NCBI RefSeq assembly: GCF_018408855.1 | Contig: NZ_AP024322.1 | Coordinates: forward strand, 620,001 to 684,000 | DNA length: 64,000 nt | Source of the DNA: Caballeronia sp. NK8 | GTDB lineage: Bacteria > Pseudomonadota > Gammaproteobacteria > Burkholderiales > Burkholderiaceae | Reading direction: 5' to 3' | In this document: positions 27,262 to 36,558 of the stretch, piece by piece | Layout: each line of letters opens with the position of its first letter | Numbering within the stretch: the first letter of the stretch is position 1 | The notes under the pieces: generated by a model | What the model was told of the DNA's origin: nothing | Database searches by the model: none | Seen by the model: the letters and a program-made list of their open reading frames with translations, nothing else | Translations under genes and position numbers: made by a program

Positions 27262-28923
27262 TTACGCGGACACCGTCGCGCGGTCGAACCACATCTGCGA
27301 GATCGCGTTGAAGCGCACGCCGGAGACGTTCGCCCGCGTGACGATCAGCTGGTCGTAGAAGTAGGGGATCACGACCGGCGTTTCGTCGAGCAACAGACGC
27401 TGGATCTGGCCTGAGAGCTTCTTCTGCGAGGCGACATCGAGCGCCGCGACGAACTGCGCGACGAGTTTGTCGTACTCCGGATTCTTGAAGTGCGCCGCGT
27501 TCCAGGTGCCGCTGCTCGTCAGCGGCGCGTTGAGGAACACGTTCGGCACGCCGCGATGCCCGTAATCCGTGATGCCGAGCGGCGAATCCAGCCAGTCCGA
27601 TTTGCCGAACGTGCCTGAGCCGTAATAAAGGTCCTGGCTTTCCACCTTCAACTGGATGCGGATGCCGACGGCCTTCGCCGCGTTCTGCACGACCACCGCG
27701 AGATCGGGAATCTCCATGTACTTCTCGGTCGTCAGCGTGATGTCGAAGCCGTTCGCGACGCCTGCCTCGCTCATCAATTTCTTCGCTTGAGCGATATCGA
27801 TCTTGCGTTGCGGCACGGTGAGATCGCTCGACGGAAACACCGGCGCGAACGGGCTGTCGTTGCCGACCTGCGCGCGGCCGCGAAACAGTCCCTTGACGAT
27901 CACTTCGCGGTCGATCGCGAGCGCCAGTGCCTGACGCACGCGCTTGTCCTTGAACGCGCCCATGTTGCAACGCATGTGAATCTGCCGATGCGAACTCGAT
28001 TTCGTGCCCAGCACCTTGAACTGCGGATTCGTGAGGATCGAGACGCCGCCCTGCACGGTGAAATCGCCCATCACGTCGGCTTGGCGGCCTTGCATCGCCA
28101 GGAGTTGCGCCTGCTGGTCCGCGTAGAAGGAGAAGCTCACGCGATCGGGCAAGGACTTCTCGCCCCAGTAGTCGGGATTGCGCACGAACGACGCACCGAC
28201 CTTCGGCGTGTATTTCTCCAGCTTCAGCGCGCCCGTGCCCATGAAGGTCTTTTCATAGGGGCCGGTGAAACTGGCCGGCAGGATCACCGCGTTATACGTA
28301 TTCGACGAAACGTAGTACGGGAAATTGCCGTTGGGCGCATCGAGATGAAACTCGACGGTGTGATCGTCGACGGCCTTCGCCGAGTCCTTCGACAGCACGC
28401 CCTTGAGCACCGAAAGCGCAGCCGAGCCCGCGCCCGGATCGGACAGGCGGTTGAAGGTCGCGACGACGTCCTTCGCGGTCATCGGCTGGCCGTCGTGGAA
28501 CTTCACGTTCTGGCGCAACTTGAAGGTCCACACGTCGCCCTTCGCATTCGACGACCACGACAGCGCCAGCGCGGGCTTGAGCGTCAGATGCTCGCTGTCG
28601 TCGTCGATCAGGAATTCGCCCGTCTGGTTGATGAGCGCGAGACCGGCGGCGTCCGTCACGGTGAGCGGATCGACGGCGCCCGCCGGCATCAGATGCGCGA
28701 CGCGGATCGTGCCGCCCGGCTTGCCCGCGCCCTGCGCGCGTGCGGACGGCATGCCGAACAGGCCGCCTGCCGTCAACGCCACGCCCAGCACGCTCGCGTG
28801 GCGCAACAGTTCGCGGCGCGTCAGGCGGCCGGCCTTGAATTCGTCGATCGCGTGATTGCCCAGTTCACCCGCATGCGGGCGGGCGAGATCGAGGAGATGC
28901 GCGTCGGTCGAAGGTTTCTTCAT
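27262..28923 (-). CDS. Peptide-type ABC substrate-binding protein (Tat-exported)
   Basis: The 553-aa protein is an SBP family 5 (DppA/OppA) periplasmic receptor. Its long N-terminus holds a twin-arginine motif in TRRELLRHASVLG followed by a hydrophobic stretch and a Ser-Ala-Arg-Ala cleavage site, so export of the folded protein by Tat is likely. The core has WTFKLRQNVKFHDGQPMTAKD, the hallmark strand of the family. It is the first gene of the four-gene importer operon. Ligand could be a peptide, opine or related amine. Confidence 0.93.
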   Translation of the reverse strand: MKKPSTDAHLLDLARPHAGELGNHAIDEFKAGRLTRRELLRHASVLGVALTAGGLFGMPSARAQGAGKPGGTIRVAHLMPAGAVDPLTVTDAAGLALINQTGEFLIDDDSEHLTLKPALALSWSSNAKGDVWTFKLRQNVKFHDGQPMTAKDVVATFNRLSDPGAGSAALSVLKGVLSKDSAKAVDDHTVEFHLDAPNGNFPYYVSSNTYNAVILPASFTGPYEKTFMGTGALKLEKYTPKVGASFVRNPDYWGEKSLPDRVSFSFYADQQAQLLAMQGRQADVMGDFTVQGGVSILTNPQFKVLGTKSSSHRQIHMRCNMGAFKDKRVRQALALAIDREVIVKGLFRGRAQVGNDSPFAPVFPSSDLTVPQRKIDIAQAKKLMSEAGVANGFDITLTTEKYMEIPDLAVVVQNAAKAVGIRIQLKVESQDLYYGSGTFGKSDWLDSPLGITDYGHRGVPNVFLNAPLTSSGTWNAAHFKNPEYDKLVAQFVAALDVASQKKLSGQIQRLLLDETPVVIPYFYDQLIVTRANVSGVRFNAISQMWFDRATVSA

Positions 28924-29065
28924 CGTGTGCGGATGTCGGTAAGGTCGCGCTCGCGCGATCGTTCGCCGCGCAAGCGCTCAGGATAGCCGCGCCAAAAGCG
29001 CCGCCGCGTCTTGGTGGGGTAGCAAGGAACGCGCCGGGGTTTCATCGCGCGCGCCTCTGGCCGCC

Positions 29066-29551
29066 TCAGTGATCGTGTGGATGCTTGTGAATGGGATCGA
29101 CCCAGTAGACCGCCTCGGGCTGCTCCACGGCATCGATATTCAGGTTCACCACCACCGCTTCGTTATCGCTGCGCACGAGCACGCATTCGAGGGGATCGTC
29201 GGTGCTGGCGTTGATTTCCTGGTGCGGCACGTAGGGCGGCACGAAAATGAAGTCGCCGGGACCGGCCTCGGCGGTGAATTCGAGGTGCTCGCCCCAGCGC
29301 ATGCGCGCCTGGCCGTGCACGACATAGATGACGCTTTCGAGCGCGCCGTGATGATGCGCGCCGGTCTTCGCGTTCGGATGGATCGTGACCGTGCCGGCCC
29401 AGATTTTCTGCGCGCCGACGCGCGCCGCGTTGATCGCGGCCGCGCGGTTCATGCCCGGCGTCTGTGGGGTGTTGGTGTCGAGCTGATCGCCCTTGATGAC
29501 CTTGACGCCGTGTTCGCGCCAATCAACATGCTGATGATGTGGGTCGCTCAT
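29066..29551 (-). CDS. Cupin-domain protein
   Basis: The 161-aa protein is a single small beta-barrel cupin. The two metal motifs are visible as HPNAKTGAHHHGALESVIYV and GDFIFVPPYVPHQEIN, giving His/His/Glu and a late His. Reaction unknown; similar proteins include isomerases, dioxygenases and storage folds. The C-terminus is His-rich (HKHPHDH), as is the N-terminus (HHQHVDW). It lies 91 bp beyond the end of fusA on the same strand, after a terminator. Confidence 0.8.
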   Translation of the reverse strand: MSDPHHQHVDWREHGVKVIKGDQLDTNTPQTPGMNRAAAINAARVGAQKIWAGTVTIHPNAKTGAHHHGALESVIYVVHGQARMRWGEHLEFTAEAGPGDFIFVPPYVPHQEINASTDDPLECVLVRSDNEAVVVNLNIDAVEQPEAVYWVDPIHKHPHDH

Positions 29552-29578
29552 GTCGGTTTTATCGTCTGCGGATATGAA

Positions 29579-29617
29579 AAGTCCGTTGCCGCCACCAACC
29601 GAGCGAGCAACGGACTT
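29579..29617 (-). terminator. Terminator of fusA
   Basis: On the minus strand, AAGTCCGTTGC and GCAACGGACTT form an 11-bp stem with a 17-nt loop, followed by TTTTCAT. It lies 26 bp after the fusA stop and before the cupin gene, so it should separate the two. Confidence 0.75.
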
Positions 29618-29642
29618 CCGATACTACACGCTTAAGCGCCGA

Positions 29643-31748
29643 TCATTTCGCTTTCGCGTTGACGATCGCCTCCGAGACATTGCCCGGCGTTTCCGCGTAG
29701 TGCTTGAACTCCATCGTGTAAGTGGCGCGGCCTTGCGTCAACGAGCGCAGCGACGTGGAGTAGCCGAACATCTCGGCGAGCGGCACTTCCGCGCGCACCA
29801 GCTTGCCGCCGCCGCCCGCGATGTCTTCCATGCCCTGCACGATGCCGCGCCGGCCGGAGAGATCGCCCATCACGTTGCCCATGAAGTCTTCGGGCGTTTC
29901 CACTTCGACGGCCATCATCGGTTCGAGCAGCACCGGTCTCGCGCGGCGCATGCCTTCCTTGAACGCCATCGAGCCGGCCATGCGGAACGCGTTTTCGTTC
30001 GAGTCCACGTCGTGATAGGAGCCGAAGGTCAGCGTCACCTTCACGTCGACGACCGGATAGCCCGCGAGCACGCCGGCCTTCAGCGTTTCCCGAATGCCTT
30101 TGTCGACTGCCGGAATGAACTCGCGCGGAATCACGCCGCCCTTGATCGCGTCGACGAATTCGTAGCCCTTGCCCGGATCCGGCTCAAGCGTGATGACCGC
30201 GTGACCGTACTGGCCGCGTCCGCCAGACTGCTTGACGAACTTGCCTTCGACATCCGCGACCTTGTTGCGCACGGTCTCGCGATACGCGACCTGCGGCTTG
30301 CCGACCGTCGCCTCGACGCCGAACTCGCGCCTCATCCGGTCGACGAGAATTTCGAGGTGCAGCTCGCCCATGCCGGAAATGATGGTCTGGCCGGATTCCT
30401 CGTCGCTCGTGACGCGGAACGACGGATCTTCCTGCGCGAGACGATTCAACGCGATGCCCATCTTTTCCTGGTCGGCCTTGGTCTTCGGCTCCACCGCCTG
30501 CGAGATCACCGGCTCCGGGAAGATCATCCGTTCGAGGATGATGACGTGGTTCGGATCGCATAGCGTGTCGCCGGTCGTCGCTTCCTTCAGGCCGACCGCC
30601 GCCGCGATATCGCCCGCGCGCACTTCCTTGATTTCCTTGCGCTCGTTCGCGTGCATCTGCAGGATGCGGCCGAGACGCTCCTTCTTTTCCTTCACCGGGT
30701 TGTAGACCGTGTCGCCCGAATTCACCACGCCCGAATAGGTGCGAAAGAAAATCAACTGGCCGACGAACGGGTCCGTCATGATCTTGAAGGCGAGCGCGGA
30801 GAACGGCTCGTCGTCGCTCGGATGGCGTTCCGCTTCCTTGTCGTCTTCGGTGTGGCCGAGGATCGCGGGCACGTCGACGGGCGAGGGCAGGTAGTCGATC
30901 ACCGCGTCGAGCATCGCCTGCACGCCCTTGTTCTTGAACGCGCTGCCGCACAGCATCGGCACGATTTCATTGGCGATGGTGCGCTTTCTCAGCGCCGACT
31001 TGATCTCGTCTTCGGTCAGGCTCTCGTGATCTTCCAGATACTTCTCGAGCAGATCCTCGCTCGATTCCGCCGCCGCCTCGACCATCTTGCCGCGCCACTC
31101 GTGCGCGAGCTCCTTGAGGTTGTCGGGAATCTCCTCGTAGTTGAACTTGATGCCCTGGCTGTCGTCGTCCCAGACGATCGCCTTCATCTTCACGAGGTCG
31201 ACCACGCCCTGAAAATGCTCTTCCGCGCCGATGGGAATCTGGATCGGCACCGCAACGCCCTTCAGGCGCTCGCCGATCTGCCGCTGCACGCGAAAGAAGT
31301 CCGCGCCCACGCGGTCCATCTTGTTGACGAACGCGATGCGCGGCACCTTGTACTTGTTCGCCTGACGCCACACGGTTTCGGACTGCGGCTGCACGCCGCC
31401 GACGGAGTCGTAGACCATGCACGCGCCGTCGAGCACGCGCATCGAGCGTTCGACTTCGATGGTGAAGTCGACGTGTCCCGGCGTGTCGATGATGTTGATG
31501 CGGTGTTCCGGATAGTTGCCGGCCATGCCTTTCCAGAAGGCCGTCGTGGCCGCGGAGGTGATCGTGATGCCGCGTTCCTGCTCCTGCTCCATCCAGTCCA
31601 TCGTGGCCGCACCGTCGTGAACCTCGCCGATCTTGTGCGTCACGCCGGTGTAGAAAAGGATGCGCTCGGTAGTCGTCGTCTTGCCGGCATCGATGTGAGC
31701 GCTGATCCCGATGTTCCGATAGCGCTCGATGGGAGTCTTGCGGGGCAC
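29643..31748 (-). CDS. fusA: Elongation factor G
   Basis: The 701-aa translational GTPase moves tRNA and mRNA through the ribosome after each peptide bond. All G motifs are intact: [13 protein letters not shown] (G1), DTPGHVDF (G3), NKMD (G4), and domains II-V run to the normal end. It is not beside rpsL, rpsG or tuf as in the str operon, so it is probably a second EF-G copy of the kind known in Burkholderia. It stands alone with its own terminator. Confidence 0.95.
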   Translation of the reverse strand: MPRKTPIERYRNIGISAHIDAGKTTTTERILFYTGVTHKIGEVHDGAATMDWMEQEQERGITITSAATTAFWKGMAGNYPEHRINIIDTPGHVDFTIEVERSMRVLDGACMVYDSVGGVQPQSETVWRQANKYKVPRIAFVNKMDRVGADFFRVQRQIGERLKGVAVPIQIPIGAEEHFQGVVDLVKMKAIVWDDDSQGIKFNYEEIPDNLKELAHEWRGKMVEAAAESSEDLLEKYLEDHESLTEDEIKSALRKRTIANEIVPMLCGSAFKNKGVQAMLDAVIDYLPSPVDVPAILGHTEDDKEAERHPSDDEPFSALAFKIMTDPFVGQLIFFRTYSGVVNSGDTVYNPVKEKKERLGRILQMHANERKEIKEVRAGDIAAAVGLKEATTGDTLCDPNHVIILERMIFPEPVISQAVEPKTKADQEKMGIALNRLAQEDPSFRVTSDEESGQTIISGMGELHLEILVDRMRREFGVEATVGKPQVAYRETVRNKVADVEGKFVKQSGGRGQYGHAVITLEPDPGKGYEFVDAIKGGVIPREFIPAVDKGIRETLKAGVLAGYPVVDVKVTLTFGSYHDVDSNENAFRMAGSMAFKEGMRRARPVLLEPMMAVEVETPEDFMGNVMGDLSGRRGIVQGMEDIAGGGGKLVRAEVPLAEMFGYSTSLRSLTQGRATYTMEFKHYAETPGNVSEAIVNAKAK

Positions 31749-31920
31749 GTGAACCTCCTGTTGATATGTCGACCCGTGGCCGTCATGCGGCGGCCGTCAG
31801 CGCGGCCTGAAGTGGCCTGAAGTATCCAATACGCGTCGCGCTGAATCTTTTCAGGATAGCGCGTCGGCAGGCTTTTTGCAGGAATCCCGCCGGCCCGCTG
31901 CAAAGGATTTCGCAGGCGCA

Positions 31921-31955
31921 AAAAAACCGGCGTGTCGCGCGACGACGCCGGTTTT
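31921..31955 (-). terminator. Terminator of the DUF192 gene
   Basis: AAAACCGGCGT (31923-31933) pairs with ACGCCGGTTTT (31945-31955). On the minus strand the stem is followed by a T-run, 20 bp after the DUF192 stop. The remainder of the 226-bp gap to fusA is the fusA leader and shows nothing else clear. Confidence 0.8.
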
Positions 31956-31974
31956 CGAGTGGAGCGCGGATGCG

Positions 31975-32514
31975 TTACTGCACGCGCGGCAATCCCTTGA
32001 TCTGCGTGCCCGGCTTGATGCCTTTCGCCGCGAACCAGCCCTTGGGCATCTCCAGCGCATACACGCCGTTATTGCGCGGGCAGTGATTGTTCTCGGTCTC
32101 GGCCTGCATCTCGTCGATGTCGGTGATCGTGCCGTCGGCGCGGATGAACGCGATCGACAGCGGGATCAGCGTGTTCTTCATCCAGAAGCAATGCACCGCG
32201 TTTTCGTTGAACACGAAGAGCATGCCTTCGTTCGGTGCGAGTTGCGATCGGTACATAAGACCTTGCTCGCGATCGGCATCGTTCGCGGCGACGGCGGCGT
32301 CGATCACGTACATGCCCGCGGTGAGTTTCGCGCGCGGAAAATCGGATGGCTGCTTGGCGCCAGGCGGCATCGTCTGCGCTTGCGCGAGCGGGAGCGCCGC
32401 GAACGGCAGCATCAATGCAATTACGCATGCGCGGATCGTGGCGGCGATGCGCGAGCGCCGGGCCGAAGCCGTCGAACCGAATGAAGACACCAAGGCACGC
32501 AACAACAGATTCAC
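31975..32514 (-). CDS. DUF192 family exported protein
   Basis: The 179-aa protein has a signal segment (CVIALMLPFAALPLAQAQ) and then the DUF192 fold with ANDADREQGLMYRSQLAPNEGMLFVF, HCFWMKNTLIPLSIAFI and the closing ALEMPKGWFAAKGIKPG. The family is widespread and its function is unknown. Start is GTG at 32514; the basic stretch before the signal core makes the N-terminus longer than usual, so a later start is possible. Confidence 0.85.
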   Translation of the reverse strand: MNLLLRALVSSFGSTASARRSRIAATIRACVIALMLPFAALPLAQAQTMPPGAKQPSDFPRAKLTAGMYVIDAAVAANDADREQGLMYRSQLAPNEGMLFVFNENAVHCFWMKNTLIPLSIAFIRADGTITDIDEMQAETENNHCPRNNGVYALEMPKGWFAAKGIKPGTQIKGLPRVQ

Positions 32515-32589
32515 GACGATGCTCCTCTCAAGACGAACGTTGTGCCGGAAGTTCCGGCGGCCCCGCGCATGTTACTCGATGCGCAGACA

Positions 32590-32628
32590 CAAAACAAAAG
32601 GGCAGATGCCTTGCGGCCATCTGCCCTT
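32590..32628 (-). terminator. Terminator of the small Lys/His-rich protein gene
   Basis: AAGGGCAGATG (32598-32608) pairs perfectly with CATCTGCCCTT (32618-32628) around a 9-nt loop, and on the minus strand it is followed by TTTTGTTTTG. It lies 65 bp after the stop of the small secreted-protein gene. Confidence 0.8.
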
Positions 32629-32692
32629 CAACGCCGTAGAAACGGCGGTAATGCTCGTTCTTGACTTCGCTATACCGCCGTTTACAACGAAC

Positions 32693-32899
32693 TTACTGAG
32701 CTGCCGAAGCGGCTTCCGGAGCCGAAGCGGCTGCCTTCTTGTGCGACTTGTGCGACGACTTGTGCGACGACTTCTTGTGAGCCGACTTGTGAGCCGACGA
32801 AGCAGCTGCCGGAGCAGCAGCAGCCGGTGCCGAAGCTTCTTGTGCGAAAGCGGCGGTTGCGAACAGGCCAGCGACGAGAGCAGCGATCAGTTTGTTCAT
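32693..32899 (-). CDS. Tiny secreted Ala/Lys/Ser/His-rich protein
   Basis: The 68-aa product starts MNKLIAALVAGLFATAAFAQ, a textbook signal peptide cut after AFA. The mature 49 residues are almost only Ala, Ser, His, Lys and Pro, with repeated SSHKS/SAHK units in a strongly basic core flanked by Ala-rich ends. AAAGGA stands 7 bp before the ATG and a good terminator follows, so it is a real transcription unit. Function unknown; the look is of a periplasmic basic or acid-shock-like peptide. Confidence 0.75.
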   Translation of the reverse strand: MNKLIAALVAGLFATAAFAQEASAPAAAAPAAASSAHKSAHKKSSHKSSHKSHKKAAASAPEAASAAQ

Positions 32900-32989
32900 G
32901 TGTGAATCCTTTAGCTTGAGTAAATTAACCAAACGACCCGGTCATTGAGTCATGTCGGTAAACGAGCCACCTACCTTTCGGTTGACAGT

Positions 32990-33016
32990 CGTATCGATAA
33001 ATTGATTTTCGATACG
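32990..33016. promoter_or_regulatory. Inverted repeat in the spacer upstream of the small secreted-protein gene
   Basis: CGTATCGA (32990-32997) and TCGATACG (33009-33016) form an exact 8-bp inverted repeat with an 11-nt spacer, 91 bp before the small basic-protein gene. It is the only structure I see in the gene-free 32900-33282 spacer. It may be an operator. Confidence 0.35.
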
Positions 33017-33282
33017 GCCGCGACGCTTGAACCTTTCAAACACCCTGGAGCACAAAGGTTGTTGTAATCAGTTTTCGCTCATGCCGGATAGCTTTCTGCG
33101 GCATCTGTGGCCCTTAACGCCTCGCGAGATGAGTCGGTTGACGCGATTTACAGAGAATTGCGCAGCAGACCAAAAAAATTATTCGCCGCGCGATAAGCGC
33201 TACTCGATCTTCGTGACACGCGTTCAAGCACATCGCATTGAATCGTGCAATGCCGCTTATTTTCGAGATAGTTGAATGCGAT

Positions 33283-33897
33283 TCAACGAACGCGCTGCCA
33301 CGGCGCGCCCGGCGCCACCTCGACGGTCTCGCCGGGCGCGATGCCGAGCGTGAAGATATCGAGCGCGCCGATCGCGACGCGCACCAGCCGCAAGGTCGGA
33401 AAGCCGACCGCCGCCGTCATGCGTCTGACCTGCCGGTTCTTGCCTTCGGTGATGGCGAGCTCGATCCACGTCGTCGGGATGGCGGCGCGATAGCGGATCG
33501 GCGGCGTGCGCGGCCAGAGGGCATCGATCGCGCTTGCGTCGACGAACGCGGTGCGGCAGGGGCGCGTCACGTAGTCGCCGAGGTCGACGCCCTTTGCGAG
33601 CCGCGCGAGCGCGTCGTCGCCGGGCGCGCCTTCGACTTGCGCCCAATAGCGCTTGACGAGCTTGTGGCGCGGCTCGGCGATGCGCGCCTGCAGCGCGCCG
33701 TCATCGGTGAGGAGCAGCAAGCCCTCGCTGTCCGCGTCGAGCCGGCCGGCGGGATAGACGCCCGGCGTCTTCACCCAGTCGCCGAGCGACGCGCGCGTTT
33801 CATGCGCGGAGAACTGGCAGATGGTGCCGAAGGGCTTGTTGAGGGCGATGAGCGGCATCGAAGACTCTGGAGCGGGGGCCTGGATCGAATGCGGCAT
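33283..33897 (-). CDS. rluE: 23S rRNA pseudouridine synthase (RluE type)
   Basis: The protein of about 190-204 aa lacks an S4 domain and begins with LNKPFGTICQFS, then has the catalytic motif AGRLDADSEGLLLLTDDG (the Asp in GRLD), KRYWAQVEG and GKNRQVRRMTAAVGFPTLRL. This fits the RsuA/RluE branch, which makes a pseudouridine in 23S rRNA. Two starts are possible, ATG 33897 and ATG 33858; the latter (MPLIALNKPFG) matches family starts better, but neither has a strong ribosome site. Confidence 0.85.
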   Translation of the reverse strand: MPHSIQAPAPESSMPLIALNKPFGTICQFSAHETRASLGDWVKTPGVYPAGRLDADSEGLLLLTDDGALQARIAEPRHKLVKRYWAQVEGAPGDDALARLAKGVDLGDYVTRPCRTAFVDASAIDALWPRTPPIRYRAAIPTTWIELAITEGKNRQVRRMTAAVGFPTLRLVRVAIGALDIFTLGIAPGETVEVAPGAPWQRVR

Positions 33898-34080
33898 CTT
33901 AATGCATGCGCGGGGCTGCCTCAGGCGCGCCGGGGCAGGCCAGCATGGTTAGAATGATGTCGTGACCAACATCGCGGCAGCGTTTGTGCCTGCACCTGCG
34001 CCCGCGCATGCTGCATCGCATTGCTCTCGCTGTTCAGTTGCCAGTTTCCAATTCAAGCCCGGCCTTATTTGGAGTCGACC

Positions 34081-35337
34081 ATGTCGTATCAGCACATCAA
34101 GGTTCCGGCGGACGGTGACAAGATCACCGTCAACGCGGACTATTCGCTCAACGTCTCGGATCAGCCGATCATCCCGTATATCGAGGGCGACGGCACGGGC
34201 GTCGACATCACGCCGGTGATGATCAAGGTCGTCGACGCGGCGGTGGAAAAGGCCTACGGCGGCAAGCGCAAGATCCAGTGGATGGAAATCTACGGCGGCG
34301 AAAAGGCGACCCGCGTCTACGGCCCGGACGTCTGGCTGCCCGATGAAACGCTCGAAGCGGTGAAGGACTACATCGTGTCGATCAAGGGCCCGCTGACGAC
34401 GCCGGTCGGCGGCGGCATCCGTTCGCTGAACGTTGCGCTTCGTCAGCAACTCGATCTGTATGTATGTCTGCGGCCGGTGCGCTACTTCAAGGGCGTGCCG
34501 TCCCCGGTGCGCGAGCCGGAGAAGATCGACATGGTGATCTTCCGCGAAAACTCGGAAGACATTTACGCGGGCGTCGAGTGGGCGGCGGAGTCGCCCGAGG
34601 CGAAGAAGGTCATCAAGTTCCTGCGCGAGGAAATGGGCGTGACCAAGATCCGCTTTCCGGAATCGTCGGGGCTCGGCATCAAGCCGGTGTCGCGCGAGGG
34701 CACGGAGCGGCTCGTGCGCAAGGCGATCCAGTATGCGATCGACAACGATCGCCGCTCGGTGACGCTCGTGCACAAGGGCAACATCATGAAGTTCACCGAA
34801 GGCGCGTTCCGCGACTACGGTTACGCGCTCGCGCAGAAGGAGTTCAACGCAGAGCTGATCGACGGCGGCCCGTGGATGAAGGTCAAGAATCCGAAGTCGG
34901 GCAACGACATCGTCGTGAAGGACGTGATCGCCGATGCCTTCCTGCAGCAGATCCTGCTGCGTCCCGCCGAATACGACGTGATCGCGACGCTCAACCTGAA
35001 CGGCGACTACATCTCGGATGCGCTCGCGGCGCAGGTGGGCGGCATCGGCATCGCGCCGGGCGCGAACATGTCGGATTCCGTCGCGATGTTCGAAGCGACG
35101 CACGGCACCGCGCCGAAGTACGCGGGCAAGGATTACGTGAACCCGGGCTCCGAGATTCTCTCGGCCGAAATGATGCTGCGCCATCTCGGCTGGTTCGAGG
35201 CGGCGGACCGGATCATTGCGTCGATGGAACAGTCGATTCTTTCGAAGCGCGTCACGTACGACTTCGCACGCCTGATGGAAGGCGCGACGCAGGTATCGTG
35301 TTCGGGTTTTGGAGCGGTGATGATCGAGAATATGTGA
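34081..35337 (+). CDS. icd: NADP-dependent isocitrate dehydrogenase
   Basis: The 418-aa TCA-cycle enzyme converts isocitrate to 2-oxoglutarate and CO2 with NADPH. The substrate loop [17 protein letters not shown] contains the serine that is phosphorylated by AceK in enteric homologues. [12 protein letters not shown] and the [11 protein letters not shown] nucleotide region are intact. ATG 34081 follows GGAG by 8 bp; an upstream in-frame start at 34021 would add residues foreign to the family. A strong terminator follows. Confidence 0.96.
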   Translation: MSYQHIKVPADGDKITVNADYSLNVSDQPIIPYIEGDGTGVDITPVMIKVVDAAVEKAYGGKRKIQWMEIYGGEKATRVYGPDVWLPDETLEAVKDYIVSIKGPLTTPVGGGIRSLNVALRQQLDLYVCLRPVRYFKGVPSPVREPEKIDMVIFRENSEDIYAGVEWAAESPEAKKVIKFLREEMGVTKIRFPESSGLGIKPVSREGTERLVRKAIQYAIDNDRRSVTLVHKGNIMKFTEGAFRDYGYALAQKEFNAELIDGGPWMKVKNPKSGNDIVVKDVIADAFLQQILLRPAEYDVIATLNLNGDYISDALAAQVGGIGIAPGANMSDSVAMFEATHGTAPKYAGKDYVNPGSEILSAEMMLRHLGWFEAADRIIASMEQSILSKRVTYDFARLMEGATQVSCSGFGAVMIENM

Positions 35338-35370
35338 GAACTCACCGCAGTTCGTTCGTCGTGTTGAATA

Positions 35371-35405
35371 AAAACCCCGGAAGGCCTACGGTCTCCGGGG
35401 TTTTT
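35371..35405. terminator. Terminator after icd, possibly bidirectional
   Basis: ACCCCGGA (35374-35381) pairs with TCCGGGGT (35394-35401) and a T-run follows on the plus strand, 33 bp beyond the icd stop. The minus strand also ends in a T-rich run, so it could stop read-through from the cold-shock gene. Confidence 0.8.
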
Positions 35406-35462
35406 AACAGGCGCGGGTGTCTCATATATGAGCAAGAGGGGCAGCGGTAAAAAGCAGGGCGT

Positions 35463-35489
35463 AAAAAAACCCGGCGCGCGGCCGGGTTT
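35463..35489 (-). terminator. Terminator of the cold-shock gene
   Basis: AAACCCGGC (35467-35475) pairs with GCCGGGTTT (35481-35489) around a 5-nt loop. On the minus strand it is followed by a seven-T run, 25 bp after the cold-shock gene stop. Confidence 0.85.
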
Positions 35490-35514
35490 CACGAGGCAAA
35501 GTGCGATCGAACGG

Positions 35515-35721
35515 TCAGGCCGATTCCTGGATGTTCGAAGCCTGCTTGCCCTTCGGTCCCTGGACGATCTCGAAGCTGACCTTCTGGCCTTCTTTGAGTG
35601 TCTTGAAACCGTTCATTTGAATCGCCGAGAAATGTGCGAACAGATCCTCGCCGCCTTCATCGGGCGTGATGAATCCGTAGCCTTTCGCGTCGTTGAACCA
35701 CTTGACCGTACCAGTAGACAT
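35515..35721 (-). CDS. cspA: CspA-family cold-shock protein
   Basis: The 68-aa single OB-fold protein has RNP1-like KGYGFI and RNP2-like DLFAHF, binds single-stranded RNA and DNA, and acts as an RNA chaperone. The start is ATG 35721, preceded by GAGGGGAAG. The mRNA leader predicted from the promoter at 35867-35895 is about 140 nt, which is typical of cold-regulated csp genes. The gene has its own terminator. Confidence 0.95.
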   Translation of the reverse strand: MSTGTVKWFNDAKGYGFITPDEGGEDLFAHFSAIQMNGFKTLKEGQKVSFEIVQGPKGKQASNIQESA

Positions 35722-35866
35722 TCGTACTTCCCCTCTAACTCTCGTCGCAACCTGAGCACGCTCGAAAAGCGGCCACCCCACACTGTGAACCGCCCCCTCC
35801 TCACAAGCTCACCTCGGCCTCTTTTTTTTGGTCCGCGGTTGGCCCCCGGAAAAAAGTGCCAGTTTG

Positions 35867-35895
35867 ATTGTTAAATCTCTTAAATCGAGTGTCAA
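35867..35895 (-). promoter_or_regulatory. Sigma-70 promoter of the cold-shock gene
   Basis: On the minus strand a perfect -35 TTGACA (35895-35890) is followed after 17 bp by AACAAT (35872-35867). Transcription would start near 35860, giving a leader of about 140 nt before the csp ATG. The rest of the 522-bp spacer to clpS (35722-36243) holds no gene I can support. Confidence 0.65.
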
Positions 35896-36209
35896 GGAAT
35901 TTTTGGGATAGCCGTTAAGCTCGTTGCAAAGCGCGCATTCGTAGGGTAATTCCTGCATTGCGTGTGCGCTGCCGTCCAAGCACGTCATCTTGAAAAGTCG
36001 CATAATCGACTCACCTGTGGGTTATCCGGCGGCCCGCGACGCCCGGTGCTCGGTTTGTTTTTTTTGTAGCTGTGCGATACTGGATTCGACGAGGTGCAAG
36101 CGGGCCGCGCCGAATGGTTGGGCAGCGGCAGGATCCGATGGACGAGAGCTGAGCGAGTGCGATTCCGGCAGTTCATACCGACCAGGCGGTCGGTTCGCTG
36201 GAGCGGCAA

Positions 36210-36237
36210 TTGCGGGGGCGTCCGTGTTGTTTAGAAT
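36210..36237 (+). promoter_or_regulatory. Promoter of clpS with predicted start at or near the ATG
   Basis: TTGCGG (36210-36215) and TAGAAT (36232-36237) are 16 bp apart. The clpS ATG begins at 36244, 7 bp after the -10 box, which is where transcription would begin. No Shine-Dalgarno sequence is present. Confidence 0.45.
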
Positions 36238-36243
36238 GGGTGT

Positions 36244-36558
36244 ATGGCGACAAATCCCAACAAGCAGGATGGCACGGTACTGGAGCGGCAGGAGCAGAAG
36301 CTCAAGAAGCCGGCCATGTACAAGGTGGTGCTGCTGAATGACGACTTCACGCCGATGGAATTCGTCGTGATGATCGTGCAGGAATACTTCAATAAAGATC
36401 GTGAGACTGCGACGCAGATCATGCTGAAAGTTCATCGCGAAGGCAGGGGAGTTTGTGGGGTCTACACGCGAGATATCGCGTCGACCAAAGTTGAGCAAGT
36501 CGTTAGCCATGCACGGCAAGCGGGACATCCGCTGCAGTGCGTGATGGAGGAAGCATGA
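36244..36558 (+). CDS. clpS: ATP-dependent Clp protease adaptor ClpS
   Basis: The 104-aa adaptor brings N-degron substrates to ClpAP. The hallmark [17 protein letters not shown] (about 26-42) with the Asn-Asp-Asp pocket and the closing [11 protein letters not shown] are intact. Its stop overlaps the clpA start as ATGA. The ATG appears to coincide with the predicted transcription start and has no ribosome site. Confidence 0.96.
   Translation: MATNPNKQDGTVLERQEQKLKKPAMYKVVLLNDDFTPMEFVVMIVQEYFNKDRETATQIMLKVHREGRGVCGVYTRDIASTKVEQVVSHARQAGHPLQCVMEEA

Noticed and set aside
33027..33275. 82-codon plus-strand frame in the spacer before the pseudouridine synthase
   Set aside because: No ribosome site, no similarity I know, and atypical composition; treated as non-coding.
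35809..36003. 64-codon frame with a CALC motif between the cold-shock gene and clpS
   Set aside because: A consensus promoter for the cold-shock gene lies inside it on the same strand and codon use is not like neighbours; it may be chance.
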